From Sitta carolinensis (lineage: Eukaryota; Chordata; Aves; Passeriformes; Sittidae), in the NCBI GenBank assembly GCA_032173965.1, contig CM063292.1:8094001-8158000 (forward strand): 64,000 nucleotides of DNA, in the 5' to 3' direction. Numbering within the stretch: the first letter of the stretch is position 1; the number at the start of each line of letters is the position of its first letter. The translations under genes and the position numbers were made by a program. Shown here in pieces: positions 48,001-61,344 of the stretch. The notes under the pieces are model-generated. The model had not been told where the DNA came from, did no database searches, and was given only the letters and a program-made list of their open reading frames with translations.

Positions 48001-51000
48001 CCTGTTTCTGCCTGGCAAGGTAGAGAATAGTGAAGAGTGACACTGTGCTCACAAATAAAAAGCCTAATCTGCAGAACAAATGAGGAATAAAATACAGACC
48101 GTGGGTCCAAGCAGCTCACCACTGAAATGTGGAGTAAAGCAATCTGCCCAGGCACAGTACAGCCCAGCAAGGGGAAGGGAATGGGGAAAATTCCATGGCA
48201 ACCACTTCCAGCTGTGCTCCACCAAGATTTCACCTGGCTGTGCTTCAGGGCTCTACCTCAGCACCTTCTGGAAGGGTTCCTGCCTTATCCTCTGTGTTTG
48301 GGCTGACAGGGAAAAGGTGAAGATGCTGCCAGCAGAGACAGGAGGGCTGGAACCACCCAGCTGAGGCAGCTCTCCTGTAGCAATCCTGCCTTTCCTTTTC
48401 ACCCCAGGGTGCCTGGGTGACCCCCAGCACCATTCCCAGGCTCTGTCCTCCCAAGAACCAGCTCCCAAACCATACCCACGTGCACAGAGGGCTCAGTGTG
48501 AGCTTTGCAAACCTTCCTTCTGAAAAGTTGCTGGCTGCTCTCACTGGGGCTGAGACAGGGTTCACCATCTCCTTTGCAGCTGAGCAAGCTTGGCCAGGTG
48601 TAGGAACTTCACACAAAGCTCTCTGGAAGTGCCTTCACACAGACTTCCAGTCTCCACACCACAGTTCACTGCACCCTTACCCTGAGCTGTCTCATACATA
48701 ATTTAAATGTTTAATGTAAAGTCAAGCTAATGTTAACAATACATATTTTTGAAGACTGACAGCATAATGCTTCATTCCCTAAAGGAATAACTGGAGTGAT
48801 CTGTAAGCAAATAGAAAGCCAAGTAACACTGCCTGAACAGACATAATTTGTGCTCATCCTTTGGAAACCTTAGAGTGCATACATCCCTTCCTCCTTCTCA
48901 GCCAGGCAAGGTGGGATTGACTGTGGTTTTCTCTCAGATGAGGTATGAATAGCTGTGGTGCACTTTGTTCTGCACTGGTATTAATGATACCTTTAGAGGT
49001 GGGATGTCTTTGATATCTATTGTGTGCTGCTGACTGATGGCTCTTTCTAGCCTGGAAAGGTACCTTGTCTTAGCAGCTTTGTGTGGGCTGAGAGTGGAGG
49101 CCACAAGAATATTTTGAAGTTGAAGAATTTTAAATTAATATAAAGTATCATAACATTAAAGCTGAGATAGTAATACCCTTCTAAATTCACCCTAAAACTT
49201 TCTTTGTCCATTCAGGAAATTATTAGATATTATCCTGTCTTGGTTCTGGATATTCTTTATTGCTGTTCATTCTCAGAGGCAGTGGATGAGAATCCCCACC
49301 AGCAAGAGCAGGGACAGCAGAATTATTCTCCTTGTGCAGTCTCTTGCTGCAAGCCCCCCCTCCCCACACACACAGTTCTTCTATAATAAAACACTCAGAA
49401 GCAGCAATTCTGGTAATTGTCTGACTAATATCTTCATTATCAGAAAGCGTTATCTTTCACATACAACAAATGGAGATGGTGCTAACATCAGCACTGAAAA
49501 TAGGGATTAGAGAAGGAGAACTACTCATCAAAGAGAAAAATAAACTGCAAAGGTTAATTTATGGCACATCTTTTTCTTAACCTGTGTTATAACCTGCTGT
49601 CTATAGTAAGGAAACATTAAATAACAACTTGTAAAATTATATTTTCTTACTTCCTTGACTATACTAGTAATACTTAAAATAATTTTGCTTGAGAGAAGAC
49701 CCACAATCTGCTCCTAGATTTTAATTATGCCATCTGAAGTGAGCAGTGGTTAAGAGCACAGGAGACTGGAGGCAGAATGATAAAGGTTGGCTGAGGCAGG
49801 AATTCAGATGGCTGTTTGGAATTGCAGGCTCGGCTGGTGAGTGATCAATGCAAAGTCTGGGAGGAGCCGTTTGCTCTGCAGAGCCACTTCTGCTCTGGCC
49901 CCGAGCATCAGTCACCTGGGCAGGCTCTCAGGAGCAGGGCTCTGGAGTGCTGGCTGCAGCCCTGGCTCAGGAGCAGCTCCCGAGGTCAGGGCTGACACCA
50001 GCAGGGCAGCGTGGGGAACAGTCAGGGCTGCTGCCCACGCCAAACCTGCTCTAGGAACAGACAGCCTCAGCCTCTAGGCTTGTCAATCTGTCACCCAGAA
50101 AAAAAAAAGAGAAAGGAAAATTAAAAGGTTATGATGTTATCGTCTCCAAAAATAGGATTTCAGTCATCCTGGAGAAGTGCTGTGCTGGGATACTTTCACC
50201 CAGGTTCTGCTGACATCTCCCAGCTGTCACCAGTGCTGAGCCTCCTTTGGGGACTGCTAAAGGTCACAGAGCACCAGGGAGCTGGGGGGAGACCTGCACT
50301 TGGGTGACCACAGGAAAACGTTCTCAGGTTAATCTGAGGCAAAGAGCAATGAATCAGTTTCTCTGTGCCTCTCTGTGCTGGTGCTGACAACACCCAGCAC
50401 AGGAGTGCCTTCTGTTCCTCAGCACTGCCTCAAGTCCACCAAAGACCAAAGGTTAGCTCCTCAAAAAAGGACCTGCTGCCTGAACCAGTGGCCTGGTTTT
50501 CTTTTATTTCAGAGCTAACATAGAAAACAAAGGATCACAGCATGCAAGAGCAGAACAGACTAGTGGAAAACAGTCTAAGAATAAAAGGAAAACAACCAGT
50601 GAGTCTCAAACTTTATCTTTGAGAGTGAAGAGAAACTCGTGAATGCCACTATTACTTGGAAGGACAGAATTCAACTGAGTCCATTAGAAGAAAATCTTCT
50701 CCTCTGAAAGCAAAGAGCCTAGTTCAGTCCCCAGGGCACAGCAGAGGGTGGCAGGGGTAGGTGTGAGCCCTGAGGTGCCACACGACAGCCTGAGAGCTCC
50801 CAGTGCTCAGCACTTCTGAGGGTCAAGCCTCTGGCACTCTGGCATTTGAGATTCAGTCTCTCTATAGATTAGGATTGATCTCTCCTGTATCTGGATAAAA
50901 AATAAACAAACTGTAACCTTGGAATTGTCATCCAAACCTGGAGTCCAGCCAAAAAAGCAGAGACAAAATCCCCTTGAGAAGCAGAACAGCAACCCCAGAG

Positions 51001-52621
51001 GTCACTGTCGATGCATCAAACAGAAACAGTGGGTTTGAGACTGCAAGGACTTCAGTAATTTTGTTTTTATTCAAAAACTAAAACTGTAATAATTTTTTTT
51101 TCCTGAAATGCAGAATTGCATCCATTTCCATTTAAACACAGATACTCAGAAGATACCTTAAGTATTCTCTTGGAATTGAACACGCTCGTTTGAAGGCAGT
51201 TCTAGAAGCCAACCTTCTCCTCCATGGCTGGGGTTTTACTGCCCCCTCTGTGCTTTGGAGAACAGAGGGAGTTACCAGCAGCTTCAAAACTGTGAGGAGG
51301 GAGGAAATCATATCCGAGCTAGGAATGGCTCCAGTTAACCCTCCAGAGGGAGGGATTGCAAGTGGGCAAGCTTTTATGGTCCACTGCAGAACAAAGGGAT
51401 TTGTTGTGCTGTTTTGGGATCTTGTGCTTCAGATGAGGCCATCTCCACATGAATAAAGAACTCAGGCATGCTGTAGGCTCTGTTTCCACAACAGCCTAAA
51501 ACTTGGCTTCAGATTCACTGAAAGTGAGGAGAGCAAAGCCCACAGAATGACATTTCAAGTGTTTGTGCTTAAATGCAGGTCATGTCAATGAGAGCATCCA
51601 ATTTCATTCCTTTCAAAGGGGCAGCACCCATCTGGCCCCAAGCAAACATGCAGCTGCACAGAAAAATGCATCCTCAGTTCCCAGTGGTTACCCAAACCTG
51701 ACACTGCAGACATTTGAACTTTGCTCCTGCAGAATATCAGAATGTCTAAAAACAACAACAACAGCAACCAAACAACAGAAAACCCCACATGGAAAACTCC
51801 TCCTCAAAACACCCAGGAAAGCACATGGGAAACCCTGCAATAGTACACGTTATATATAAAATAGCTGCAAAAAAGCAAAGTAGGAGGCCCTCAAAGATTC
51901 AGCACTATATAAATAGGAATAAACAGAGGCAAGTGTTCTGAAGGGAGTGGAGGGAATGTGATTGCTCTATCCCTGACTGTGTTGGTTACACTGTGCACCT
52001 ACCAGGAATGCATTTTATTATCTAATATTTATCACTTTTGACGGTCACAGGTGTTCCTGCTTCAAAAAGATTTTAGCAAATGCCCCTAACTGTGTGACAT
52101 CTGGATACTGTCATCACTGTAACAAGAGGTAACTTTTGCCACTAGGCTCTGCTCTGGCAGATGTGGTTTTAGTGCCACTGTTCATTTCCTTCCCTGTTAA
52201 AATGCAAAACATTAGCTTTTACTTACAAACAGACAAAGCCTGTTCTATTCTACCACGTGAAGTCAGACCCTTTTATACTCAGTCCACCAAAAAACACATT
52301 AAATAGGAAAAACGTTTCTCTTGCTAGGATACTGTGTTAGATTCTTGAGTAATGTAAATTAAAGATGATGAAATTATTACGTCATGGAATCCCTGCCCAC
52401 CCTCCCAGGCTGAGATTCCTTCCCAATATCCTCTGGCAGTGGGAAGCCATTCCCCTTGTCATGTCACTCCAGCCCTTGTCAATAGGCTCTCTCCATTTTT
52501 CTTGTAGGTTCTTCAGGGATCACAATTAAGAAACCACCTCTTCTTCAGGCTGAATTGACACTTTGCATTAAATATTTTAGCATGTTCTCCATGCTGTAAA
52601 GCATAGTTAATAAAAAATAAA

Positions 52622-52725
52622 TTAAAAAACCCAAACAAAACAAACCCCCCCAAAAAAACCCCAAAAAAACCAAAACAAACAAAAATAATAATTAAAAAAA
52701 AAAAAAAAAAAAAACACACACACAG
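52622..52725. repeat. A/C-rich low-complexity tract
   Basis: The run aaaaaacccaaacaaaac to ccccaaaaaaacc, then a long A run and (ac)5. It is the complement type of the GT-rich block at 40.4 kb. Confidence 0.9.
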
Positions 52726-54293
52726 AGGAAGGAAATAGAAAGTTTTCTGTAAACCTGCAGAGCAATAAAGCTGCTTTGAAGTAAGGTGCTAAGCTTAAAA
52801 CATTTTGCAGGAAATGTTTTTCACAAAAGCCTTCGAAAAAATTAAAATCTTTGGAAACCTATTGTTCTTGGAACCCCATATGCAGCTGAGTAAAATTAAC
52901 CTATTGGTAAATGCCAAAGATTTATCAGTTCCATTCAGCTGCTCAGGCACTCGGCAGGGCCAGGGGAGCCATGCCCTGGGGACCAAGTGTCTTTTTATCT
53001 CTTGCAAAGGAAGACAAAACTACACAAACAGAATCTAAAAACCTATAGCAAAAACCAATTATCTGTGCTGGATGAGTGTCATGTTGGGCACAGTGCTGTG
53101 GGTTACTCTCAACTGCACAAAGAGACAAAAGAATCAGCAAGTTCATGATCAGTTCAGCCCACCACAGATCTCAACAATGCAGCTTGAGTAAACAAGAGTA
53201 TTTTGAACACAGAATAAAATTATAGGGCATTTAATGAAGCAAAGTACTATGGTTTGTATAATATTGAAGATGGACATGAACTGGCGCAGAGGCATTTTTT
53301 GAAAGTGTGAGCATCAGGAATGCAGAGAAATACCAGAGGTGCAAGGAAATTCCAGTTTTACGTAGTGCATTGATACCAATCTGTGTCAGATTAGACAACC
53401 TGTAGTGACACAGATAGAAACTCCATTCTCTGATCTGAGGGGTTTTTTTGCATATTAAATGATATAAAGCATTCTACACCTATGCCAAATTCTGCAGGAA
53501 ATTAAAGCCTATGATTATCACTTGTCTAACAGCATCAATGTAATAAATTAAAGGCTTTGAATAATGGCCAGCAGGCTTCTCAGACATATTTCAAACTTTT
53601 AGAAAATAATCCATTTTTGGCAGATCATCTGACAAGTTCACAACTTTAGATCAAGGCTTACATTATGTGTCATCAGTATTCTTTTGTTCATCTCATACCT
53701 ATCAATTTTTGTTCATCAAAACCCAGGGCTTTTTAAAACGTGGAAGAAATTTGGCATGTTACGTGGGTCATTTATGGAAATCAAGAACATGATTTAACAT
53801 TAATATACATAAAAATGACTAGAAATTATGCACCACAAATCCAGATCAGTTTGTGGCTTTTTAAACTCCATTGTATAATACAAAGCATTTTCTCTGTGAG
53901 GGACAGAAAAATTCAGGTGGAAAAAAAATAATTACCAGATAGAAATCTTAGCTTAGTTGAAGCTATGTCATATATTAATGTTATTCTTAACACAGCAGGA
54001 GATTGGTAAATAAGACTTACATCTCTGAATGTTAATTTTGAAAAGGAAAAACTAGCATTTCTCCTTCAAATGCAAACTAACTCCCGTGGGCTTGTGAATT
54101 CAGGTAAAATTTACTGCAGAGCTATAGCACCACCACATATGGGATGATCCTTATTTTTAAAAAGGAGGAAGCAAAGAATAGGTATTACATTAACTGAAAA
54201 GAAATGCAAACACCAGAGACAGTTGCTTTCATTATCTGTGAACAGCTGAAAAGAAGACATTTGGAAAATAAATGTCTTCCACTGGAATTAAAC

Positions 54294-54510
54294 TCCCAGA
54301 ATCTCAGAAGGGTTTGGAAGGGACCTTAAAAATCATCTCATCCCACCCATCCCTGTCAGGATGTCAGCCCCAGTGTCCAGCCTGGCCTTGGGCACTGCCA
54401 GGGATCCAGGGGCAGCCCCAGCTGCTCTGGGCACCCTGTGCCAGGGCTGCCCACCCTGCCAGGGAAAAATTCCTGCCCAGGATCCCCCCAGCCCTGCCCT
54501 CTTCTCCCCA
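54294..54510 (-). mobile_element. CR1 LINE 3' end with internal deletion
   Basis: It begins cccagaatctcagaagggtttggaa and continues like the 26275 copy, but jumps from catccctgtcaggatg directly to tcagccccagtgtccagcct. About 25-30 bp of the usual sequence are missing. The 5' end fades after gccctgccctcttctcccc. Confidence 0.9.
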
Positions 54511-55101
54511 GGGCTGCTCTCAATCACTCCTCCATCCCAGCTGTAGGTGTGCATTGGATATTTGCTACAGAAAATATCAGGGTTTCTCAATTTGGGGATC
54601 CAGGTGGCTCTAGACTGGAGTGAGAATGGAAGTCAAACTATGAAAAAAATGCACAAGCAGAGCCCAGGCCTGACTGCCTGACACGGGGTGGAGTACCCAA
54701 GATATTCCTAATCCTCAGGGTTTAGTGCTGTCCTGTCTTCTGCCACTGACTTACCACAACTGTTTCTGAAGCAATTTTATTCTATGGCTAAAGTGCAAAT
54801 ACTTATGTGCAACAATGAACCAGCCCAAACTGAACACAAATCACAGGCTCCTCCCAGCCCACAGTCAGGTGAGATTTCTGCATTTATCAAGATTTTTGAA
54901 GCTGAGAGATTTGAACTAGGACACAAGAATTGGACACAAGATTCCTGGTATATCATTCTAGGAATAGTGGCCCAGCATTCATTCTATTTCCCCATTTCAT
55001 CCTTGTCAAAGGTTTGACGTTGGCACAAGGCCAGTGCCCCTATAACGATATACTGTCCCTGGTATCTTTTGTGAGATGTGACCAAAAACAGAGCAAAACA
55101 G

Positions 55102-56260
55102 TGTCTAATTTAGAAAGCAAAAGGAAAAAAACTTTATTACTTATAATAGGCAAAGAAGACACATACAGAAGAACATGGAAACTTTAAAAAAACACTCTTC
55201 CTCCCCCCCCACCAGTTCTCAACTTAACAAAACAAACTGAAAATTCCCCATCACGTTACCACCTTTTAGATAATTAATCTTCAGTCTATTACCACCCTTC
55301 CGATAATCAGTACTCAGCTCGTTGAGGAGAGATAGGAGTCCTTCTTGCACCACATCGTGGCCTCTTCCTCCATGTCCAGTGCTCTCACCACTGTGCATGG
55401 ACCAGAGCTGCTTCTAGGGTTTCTCTTTTTAAAGATGCTTTGGTTAGTTCCAAGAAACGACAGCCTCTCAAATTTTGGGGACACTTCTCATCTCTGTTCA
55501 CACTACTGTCCACTCTTGGCTCCAAGCCAATGCCTCTCCCCAGATACAGTTTCTATGTTATAGAAAAAAAATGAGTCTGTCCATGGCTATACAAAAGAGT
55601 CCAGCCAAAGCCACTCCATCATCTCCTCCCACCTAGGATTCTTTTCAGCATTCCTATTCCATCATCTTTGCTTAATTCTTCCTATCTTTCTTCTTCAAAT
55701 TCAGGAGGATTAGCATTTATAAAGTTTCCATCATTTACGAAAAGGGTTAAAATCTTGGGCTTTGTTTCCCCAGAACTCTCACGGTATTTTTGCTGCTGGG
55801 CACTCTTCTCACGCCACCCCCCCCCATACTCCTTCGGCCGTGCTGTCTAGTTGTTGATATCAAATTTCAAGGTGACGAAGATCACACACACGGTTTCTCA
55901 GTCTCCCTCCGGGGGGGGGAAGGGGGGGAGGGAAAGGGAAAAGAAGGCTGTCTGCCACCCTTCCATCCTACAGGATTTTCCTCTCCCCCTCTGTGCCCGA
56001 GGTTCCAGGCCTACCTCACCCAGGCCGCATGGCTTCCCCTCCCCGCCCAGCCAGCCGCTGGGCAGGGGAGATCCCTCCGTCCTCAGGGACCGGAACCAAG
56101 AGAGAGCTTTCCCGGGAGCCCTCTGCTTTGAACCCCTTGTGTTCTCAGAGGCGGATCCTTGTCCTCAGTGGCCACACCAGGTGCCAGTCTTTAAACCTGA
56201 GCACTCATTGGTTTGACCACTGAAGTTCAGAAAAAACTCATTTTTTTCCAAACTACGACA
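55102..56260 (-). mobile_element. Large LTR-like block
   Basis: The 1159-bp block is bounded by tgtctaatttag on the left and aaactacgaca on the right, so its ends form short TGTC...GACA inverted repeats. Orientation is minus: the complement carries an AATAAA signal (tttatt at 55133-55138) near the left end, and the GC-rich promoter-like part lies to the right, with C and G homopolymers at 55818 and 55912. No target duplication or retroviral genes were seen. Confidence 0.6.
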
Positions 56261-57250
56261 ATCCTTTCAAAACCACAGCTAATTTGTCCCCTTGATTTTC
56301 TTTCTCCTTTCTGCCTTTGTATTTGGCTTTCTGGAACAGTAAAAAGCTTTGAGTAGAGATGGGGGTTGACACAAACCACAAAAAAATATATCAATCCATG
56401 AGCTCAATATATTCAGGAGAGTGTTTTAGTCCTGTGTGATTGCTCCTTCCAGGCTTGCACAGTACATCAGTCTCCTACAGCCACACACCCCTCGTGTGTA
56501 ACCTGCCCTGGCTTTAAAATGTTTTTTGCAAACCATAGAGCCAGGGACTAGCCAGACAGCTAACCTGGTCTAAGAGAGGTGTAAGCAGCTAGAGAACAAA
56601 AAATTACGATGGATCCTGAAATTACATGTCTTTTAGATAATTACACAAGGAGATGTTAAAGCATATAAGAAGTCGGATATAAATACATTAATAACATCTT
56701 ATGAATAATGCCTATTATAAAATCAGTAAACTCACACCAGGTAATCAATATATCAGCAGTGACCATCCTAGGAAGTTGAGATAACACCTTTCTAAACAGT
56801 CATGTACCTATGACAGTAAAATGAAACGAAGGAAAACACTAAAACAGCTTACAATCAATAACAGCCATAATGCAGACTCATCACTGACTCCTTCTGTGTT
56901 ATCTATGGAAGATAAAACAGCAGAGATTGTAATGAGCTGTAGAATCTTTGACAAAATCCAGGGTGAATACAGTGTATCTTCTTTATCCACAAACAGGTGG
57001 TTATCAGGGTTTCATCACAGCTGCTTGAGTCAGAGTCATCTTATCTTTTACAAGAAAACTGGATATCTTACAACGTAGAAAAGTAATATTTAACTGTCTC
57101 AGGCTGCAATGCAAGATGTAACCAGGAGTATGAATTCTATCACCATCTGTTAGAACCAGGTGGAGCAGGGTTCTTTATCTCTTCCATGACCCATCCCTCA
57201 TAACTCCTGTGGCTGGGGCTGTGCTGATCTGTAACAAAATCTACAATAAC

Positions 57251-57675
57251 TCAGATTAAACAACACTCAAACTTGGTAGAAACTAATTTTTAGAGAACAA
57301 AATTAACTTAATGGAACTCAGCCCTAAAAGGATATCAAATTAATAGAATGTAAATTAACATTACTGAAAATCTAACAATACCGAGGCTTAACTTTACGTA
57401 ATTTTACCAACACTTAATTTGCACTAAATAAAAACATAGCAGAACTGAAAATAGCTCTTAATAAAACTGCAATAGAACAAGAAATAGCTTAAAGTGAAGA
57501 TTAAACTGGACATTATCCAAATTCAGTAACACTCAAACTTAACAGAGATTAATTTAACAAAATTAACTGAACAGAACTCATCCTTAATCAAATTAACAGA
57601 ACATATCTTAGTATTACTCATATCTGAGAATATTGGACCTTAACTTTGTTTAATCTTATTAACAATAAATCTGCA
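57251..57675. repeat. Old AT-rich direct repeat, about 260-bp period
   Basis: Two diverged copies: acactcaaacttg ... aaattaactt ... ggaactca at 57263 recurs as acactcaaactta ... aaattaactg ... agaactca at 57529. The later word cttaacttta (57387) recurs as cttaactttg (57639). Spacing falls from 266 to 252 because of indels. The family is not recognised. Confidence 0.7.
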
Positions 57676-57989
57676 GACAATCTGTGAACAGAATGATTTT
57701 TCTGGAGGGATTGAAAAGGATGTGACAAATCCGTTGTAAGTTTATGTAATGTAGATTCAGGTATAACAAAAGATTAAAGATCACTCGCAGCAAACTCTTT
57801 TAGACATATAAAATTCCAGAACTGTGGCAATAAACCAGGTGCACGATTAAAACTTTGTCTGCTTGAGAGGCTTTTTTTTTTTCATGAGCTAATTATTTCT
57901 AAACTTTAAAGAACGACTGCAGATAAAATTCAAGGTTATAGGACTTAGTTAAAAACTTAAAATAAATTGCTGCAAATAATCTTGCAGAG

Positions 57990-59350
57990 GAGATCTGGGG
58001 GCTGAGCCGTGGTGGTGCTGCTGGAGATCTCAGTGGGTGTTCTGGTCATGGACCTGTACACAATGGAGAGGCCCCATGATTATCTGAATTTCCTGAAACT
58101 CTGCAAAGCCAAGTACTACAAGTGTTGTCTTCTTTATAATGTACAGAGGGATTTTGTTGTACAGGCTGGTGACCCCATGGGAACTGGCTGTGGAGGGGAA
58201 TCCGTATTTTGTCAACTGAATGGTGACCAAGCCAGATTTTTTGAGGCAGAAAAGGTGCCCAGAATTAAGCACAAGAAGAAGGGAACTGTGTCAATGGTGA
58301 ACAATGGCAGTGATCAGCAGGGTTCCTCATTACCACAGGGGAAAACCTGGATTACCTTGATGGTGTATTTGGAGAAGTGACAAAAAGCATGGGTGTACTG
58401 AAGACAATTAATGAAACCTTTGTAGATAAGGATTTTATCCCATATCAAGATACCAGGATAAATCATACAGTAATTTTAGATGGTCCCTTTGATGAGCCAC
58501 CTGGCTTGTGTGTTCCTGATTGCTCACCAGAACCTACAGAGGAACAGTTCAACAGTGGCAGAATAGGAGCAGATGAAGAAATAGATGACATGAAGGTCTG
58601 CTGATGAAATAGAAGGAGTTCTGGCAGAAAAAGAAGCAAAACCTCATGCCCTTCTTATGGAAATGGTGGGAGACTCATCAGATGCAGACATCAAGCCACC
58701 AAAATGTGCTCTTTGTTTGTAAACTGAATCCTGTGACCACAAGTGAAGACCTGGAGATAATATTTTCATGATTTGGTCCCATTAAAAGTTGTGAAGTGAT
58801 CCAAGACTGGAAGACTGGTAAGAATCTTTGTTATGCATTCATCGAGTTTGAAAAGGAGGAAGACTGTGGGAAAGCCTACTTCAAAATGGGCAATGTGCTG
58901 ATAGATGACAGAAGGATAGAGGTGGATTTTAGCCAGTCTGTTGCAAAGATTAAATGGAAGGGAAGAGGTGGGCGGAATACCAAGGAAGATTTCCAGGACT
59001 ATGAGAAGGAACATGGCAAACCTTCAAAATTTGCTCTGAAAGAAAAGGTAAAAGCAAAGCAAGATGACCAAGTATGACCTTGGGCTGGATGAAGATGTAG
59101 AAGAGTCTCACACAAGTCAGTTGCACTTGGCTAGAAAACAGAAGAAGAAAAAGCACCCCCACTCTAAAGATGATAATAAGAGGACCAAAAAATCTGAGGA
59201 TTCTGACTGAAAGCATGAAGAACACTGTAGGGAGAGGACCAAGGGTGAGAAGAAAGACAGGCATCAGATCTGCAGCTATTCTCAGGAGAGAGATTACACT
59301 TCCAGCTGACAAAAACACAAGTACAGATGAAGGACAAGGAAAAGACTAAA
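57990..59350 (+). pseudogene. PPIL4: Processed pseudogene of PPIL4 (cyclophilin-like protein 4)
   Basis: PPIL4 is a nuclear protein with an N-terminal cyclophilin peptidyl-prolyl isomerase domain, an RRM and a charged, RS-like tail. This copy covers all three without introns: cyclophilin (58009 to about 58500, with NFLKLCK, GDPMGTG and FFEAEKVPRIKHKKKGTVSM), the acidic GRIGADEEIDD linker (58558), the RRM (about 58715-58960, with [13 protein letters not shown] and [15 protein letters not shown]) and a lysine-rich tail to about 59345. Lesions: start codon GTG at 58009, a 7-nt loss near 58324, a 9-nt in-frame loss near 58356, a 5-nt loss near 58595, a 2-nt loss near 58700, TGA at 58769-58771 inside the RRM, a frame change near 59066, and stops at 59208 and beyond. 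Deletions also shorten the tail. No poly(A) tail or target-site duplication is evident, so it is not recent. A functional protein is ruled out. Confidence 0.93.
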
Positions 59351-60811
59351 ATAATAAATTTAACTTTTTTCTTTTATTTTGTCTATGACACCCAAGTTTA
59401 TGATTCACAATCATGGGATGTTACCACGTCTTTGCAAAATCTACAGTTTATTGTGAATCCAGTACTGCTCTTTAAACTTCTGATTTTCTGCTGCAATACA
59501 TAAAGCCCACTACTTTCAACATGTGCCATATAAAAGATGGAAGAAAACCATAAATAATAAAACTAGAGCTCTGTTTTTCATCTTGCTCTGTAAAAGCAGA
59601 ATGTGTTAGCAAGAACTAATCCTGCATTCTGCTGTTCTGGCTCTCTTTTATCTAGTTTTTTGTTTAGGTTTTGTTGAAATCGACACCCTCTATCAGGGTA
59701 AGAATTCCTGTTTCATTTGTTTGCTCATTAGGAACAAGAACATGCATATTCCAGAAAGGCTTGATGTACAGATGAAGCTGTCAAGAGCAATGTGAATTCT
59801 AACAGAGTCATTTCTCAAATGTGATAATTACTGTTTATTTTATAGGCTTACACATGACATCCCATTATTAAAGTAACTCCCACTTCAGCTTTTATTATTA
59901 CCCACACTTTTCAATCTCTTATCGACCCCAAGCAAAACTGTATTTTTCTGTTCAGCAACAACAAAAAGCTAACACTCAGTGTTTACTTTACCAGGAATTA
60001 CTCTCCAAGCTATTTCCACATTTTAAAAGGTGCCTCATTTGAAAATACCGATGGCTTCCATTAGGGATTGAAATTGCCCTTTAGAATAGACTGGATAAAT
60101 CAAAGTGTGGGGAGAACCAGAAGGACTTTCAAAAGCATTCTGGAACTAGTTCAGCTGAGCTCCTACACAGATCAATGAGGAGTTTAACATCACTTTTCAG
60201 GACAGTAGCAACAGGAAGGGTAAAGCCATATAGTTACTTCATGCAGAATCCCATGCCATGACCTTGGATAATAATAGGGAAATCATTATTAGCCAAGACC
60301 TCCTTAAACTCTGTGCCTGGAACATCTGGGCCACCCCATGTTCTCTGTGTTCAGAAACAGTGTGGGACCCCTGAGTCCACAGGAGCTGATGCAGGTGATG
60401 AGAACCTCCTCAGAAGGGTTTGGCAGCAGACACAATGTCCCCAGACATTGTTACCATCTTCTTTATTCTTCCACGAGTGTGAAGTGACGGTCTGTCCCAA
60501 TTTGGTTTAAACCATGTTTCTCCTGAATGAAATGCAAGTGAAGCAAACACAACTGTTGCCCCATCTGCACACAGGAAACACCAAAGCTCTGCAAACTCCC
60601 AGGGGTGCAGCTCACCCTTTCCTATGCTTGTGTCACTATGGCAGGAGAGCAGGGAGAGGACCAAAAAAAAGCATCCAAAAGTTAAAATTTACAAATACAG
60701 AGTAAATTAGAAACCAAATAACCACAAAGCTAGGATGAATGTCCAGCAGGAAGGGGGAAAAAAGTGGAAATCCTGTAGATTAGGTAAGAAAGGAAGAATA
60801 ATGAGGTGTTC
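59351..60811. other. No recognised gene; possible PPIL4 3' UTR remnant
   Basis: AT-rich sequence follows the pseudogene, with AATAAA-like motifs at about 59356 and 59557. Some of it may be retrocopied 3' UTR, but no poly(A) tract marks its end. No other feature is visible. Confidence 0.4.
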
Positions 60812-60898
60812 TGTGCAGGCCCAGGGGTTGTGATGATCCTTGATCCTTGTGATGATCCTTGGTCCTTGTCAACTCAGGATATTCTATGATTTTATGAC
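60812..60898 (+). mobile_element. CR1 3' tail with a 19-bp internal duplication
   Basis: ctgtgcaggcccaggggttg, then gtgatgatccttgatcctt (60830-60848) repeated as gtgatgatccttggtcctt (60849-60867), then tcaactcaggatattctatg and attttatg. Sense-strand CR1 tail. Confidence 0.85.
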
Positions 60899-61344
60899 AG
60901 TCTGAAAGGACCAGCAGTGTTTAATAACAGAAGCAGAGGATGTGTTGGATTGTGTCCAGTGAGAAGCAAGCAAGGAAAGAGTTAAAAAGAACTTGAAAAG
61001 AAAAGTCAAAGGAATCAATGCAGAGACCACACCTGAACTTTGTCAAAAGGGAGAGGAGATCAGAAGGCCTTACAGACCTCGCTATCTCACCTGGCCTGTG
61101 AAATAGGTGTTCTTTTCTCTTCCAGGCATGGTAGCTTTTTGATTAGATATGCTTTCAGAGACACAGTGTCATGGCAAAGTACATGAGAAATCATCACAAT
61201 GCAAGTTTGGCAGCAAATGTAGGATTTTAGGGGATTTTCACCAAAAAAACTCAGAAAGCAGAGCTGACTGAAAACTCTTTTGAGATCTGTTGGAGATTCC
61301 AACAGTGAAGGAAGCACATATACACAAGCAACTGACCCTAGGAT

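Larger units (their letters stand above)
38500..57985. other. Upstream intergenic sequence without recognised genes
   Basis: AT-rich sequence with scattered microsatellites, a GT-rich strand-biased block (40.3-40.5 kb), an LTR (44.6-45.0 kb), an A/C-rich block (52.6-52.7 kb), a CR1 (54.3 kb) and an LTR-like block (55.1-56.3 kb). Its open frames are short and show no protein signature. GC-richer patches at 48.1-48.7 and 49.8-50.1 kb also lack a recognisable product. Confidence 0.6.

Noticed and set aside
58377..59077. Separate short genes in the PPIL4-like region
   Set aside because: They are pieces of one broken retrocopy in successive frames, in the order of the parent protein.
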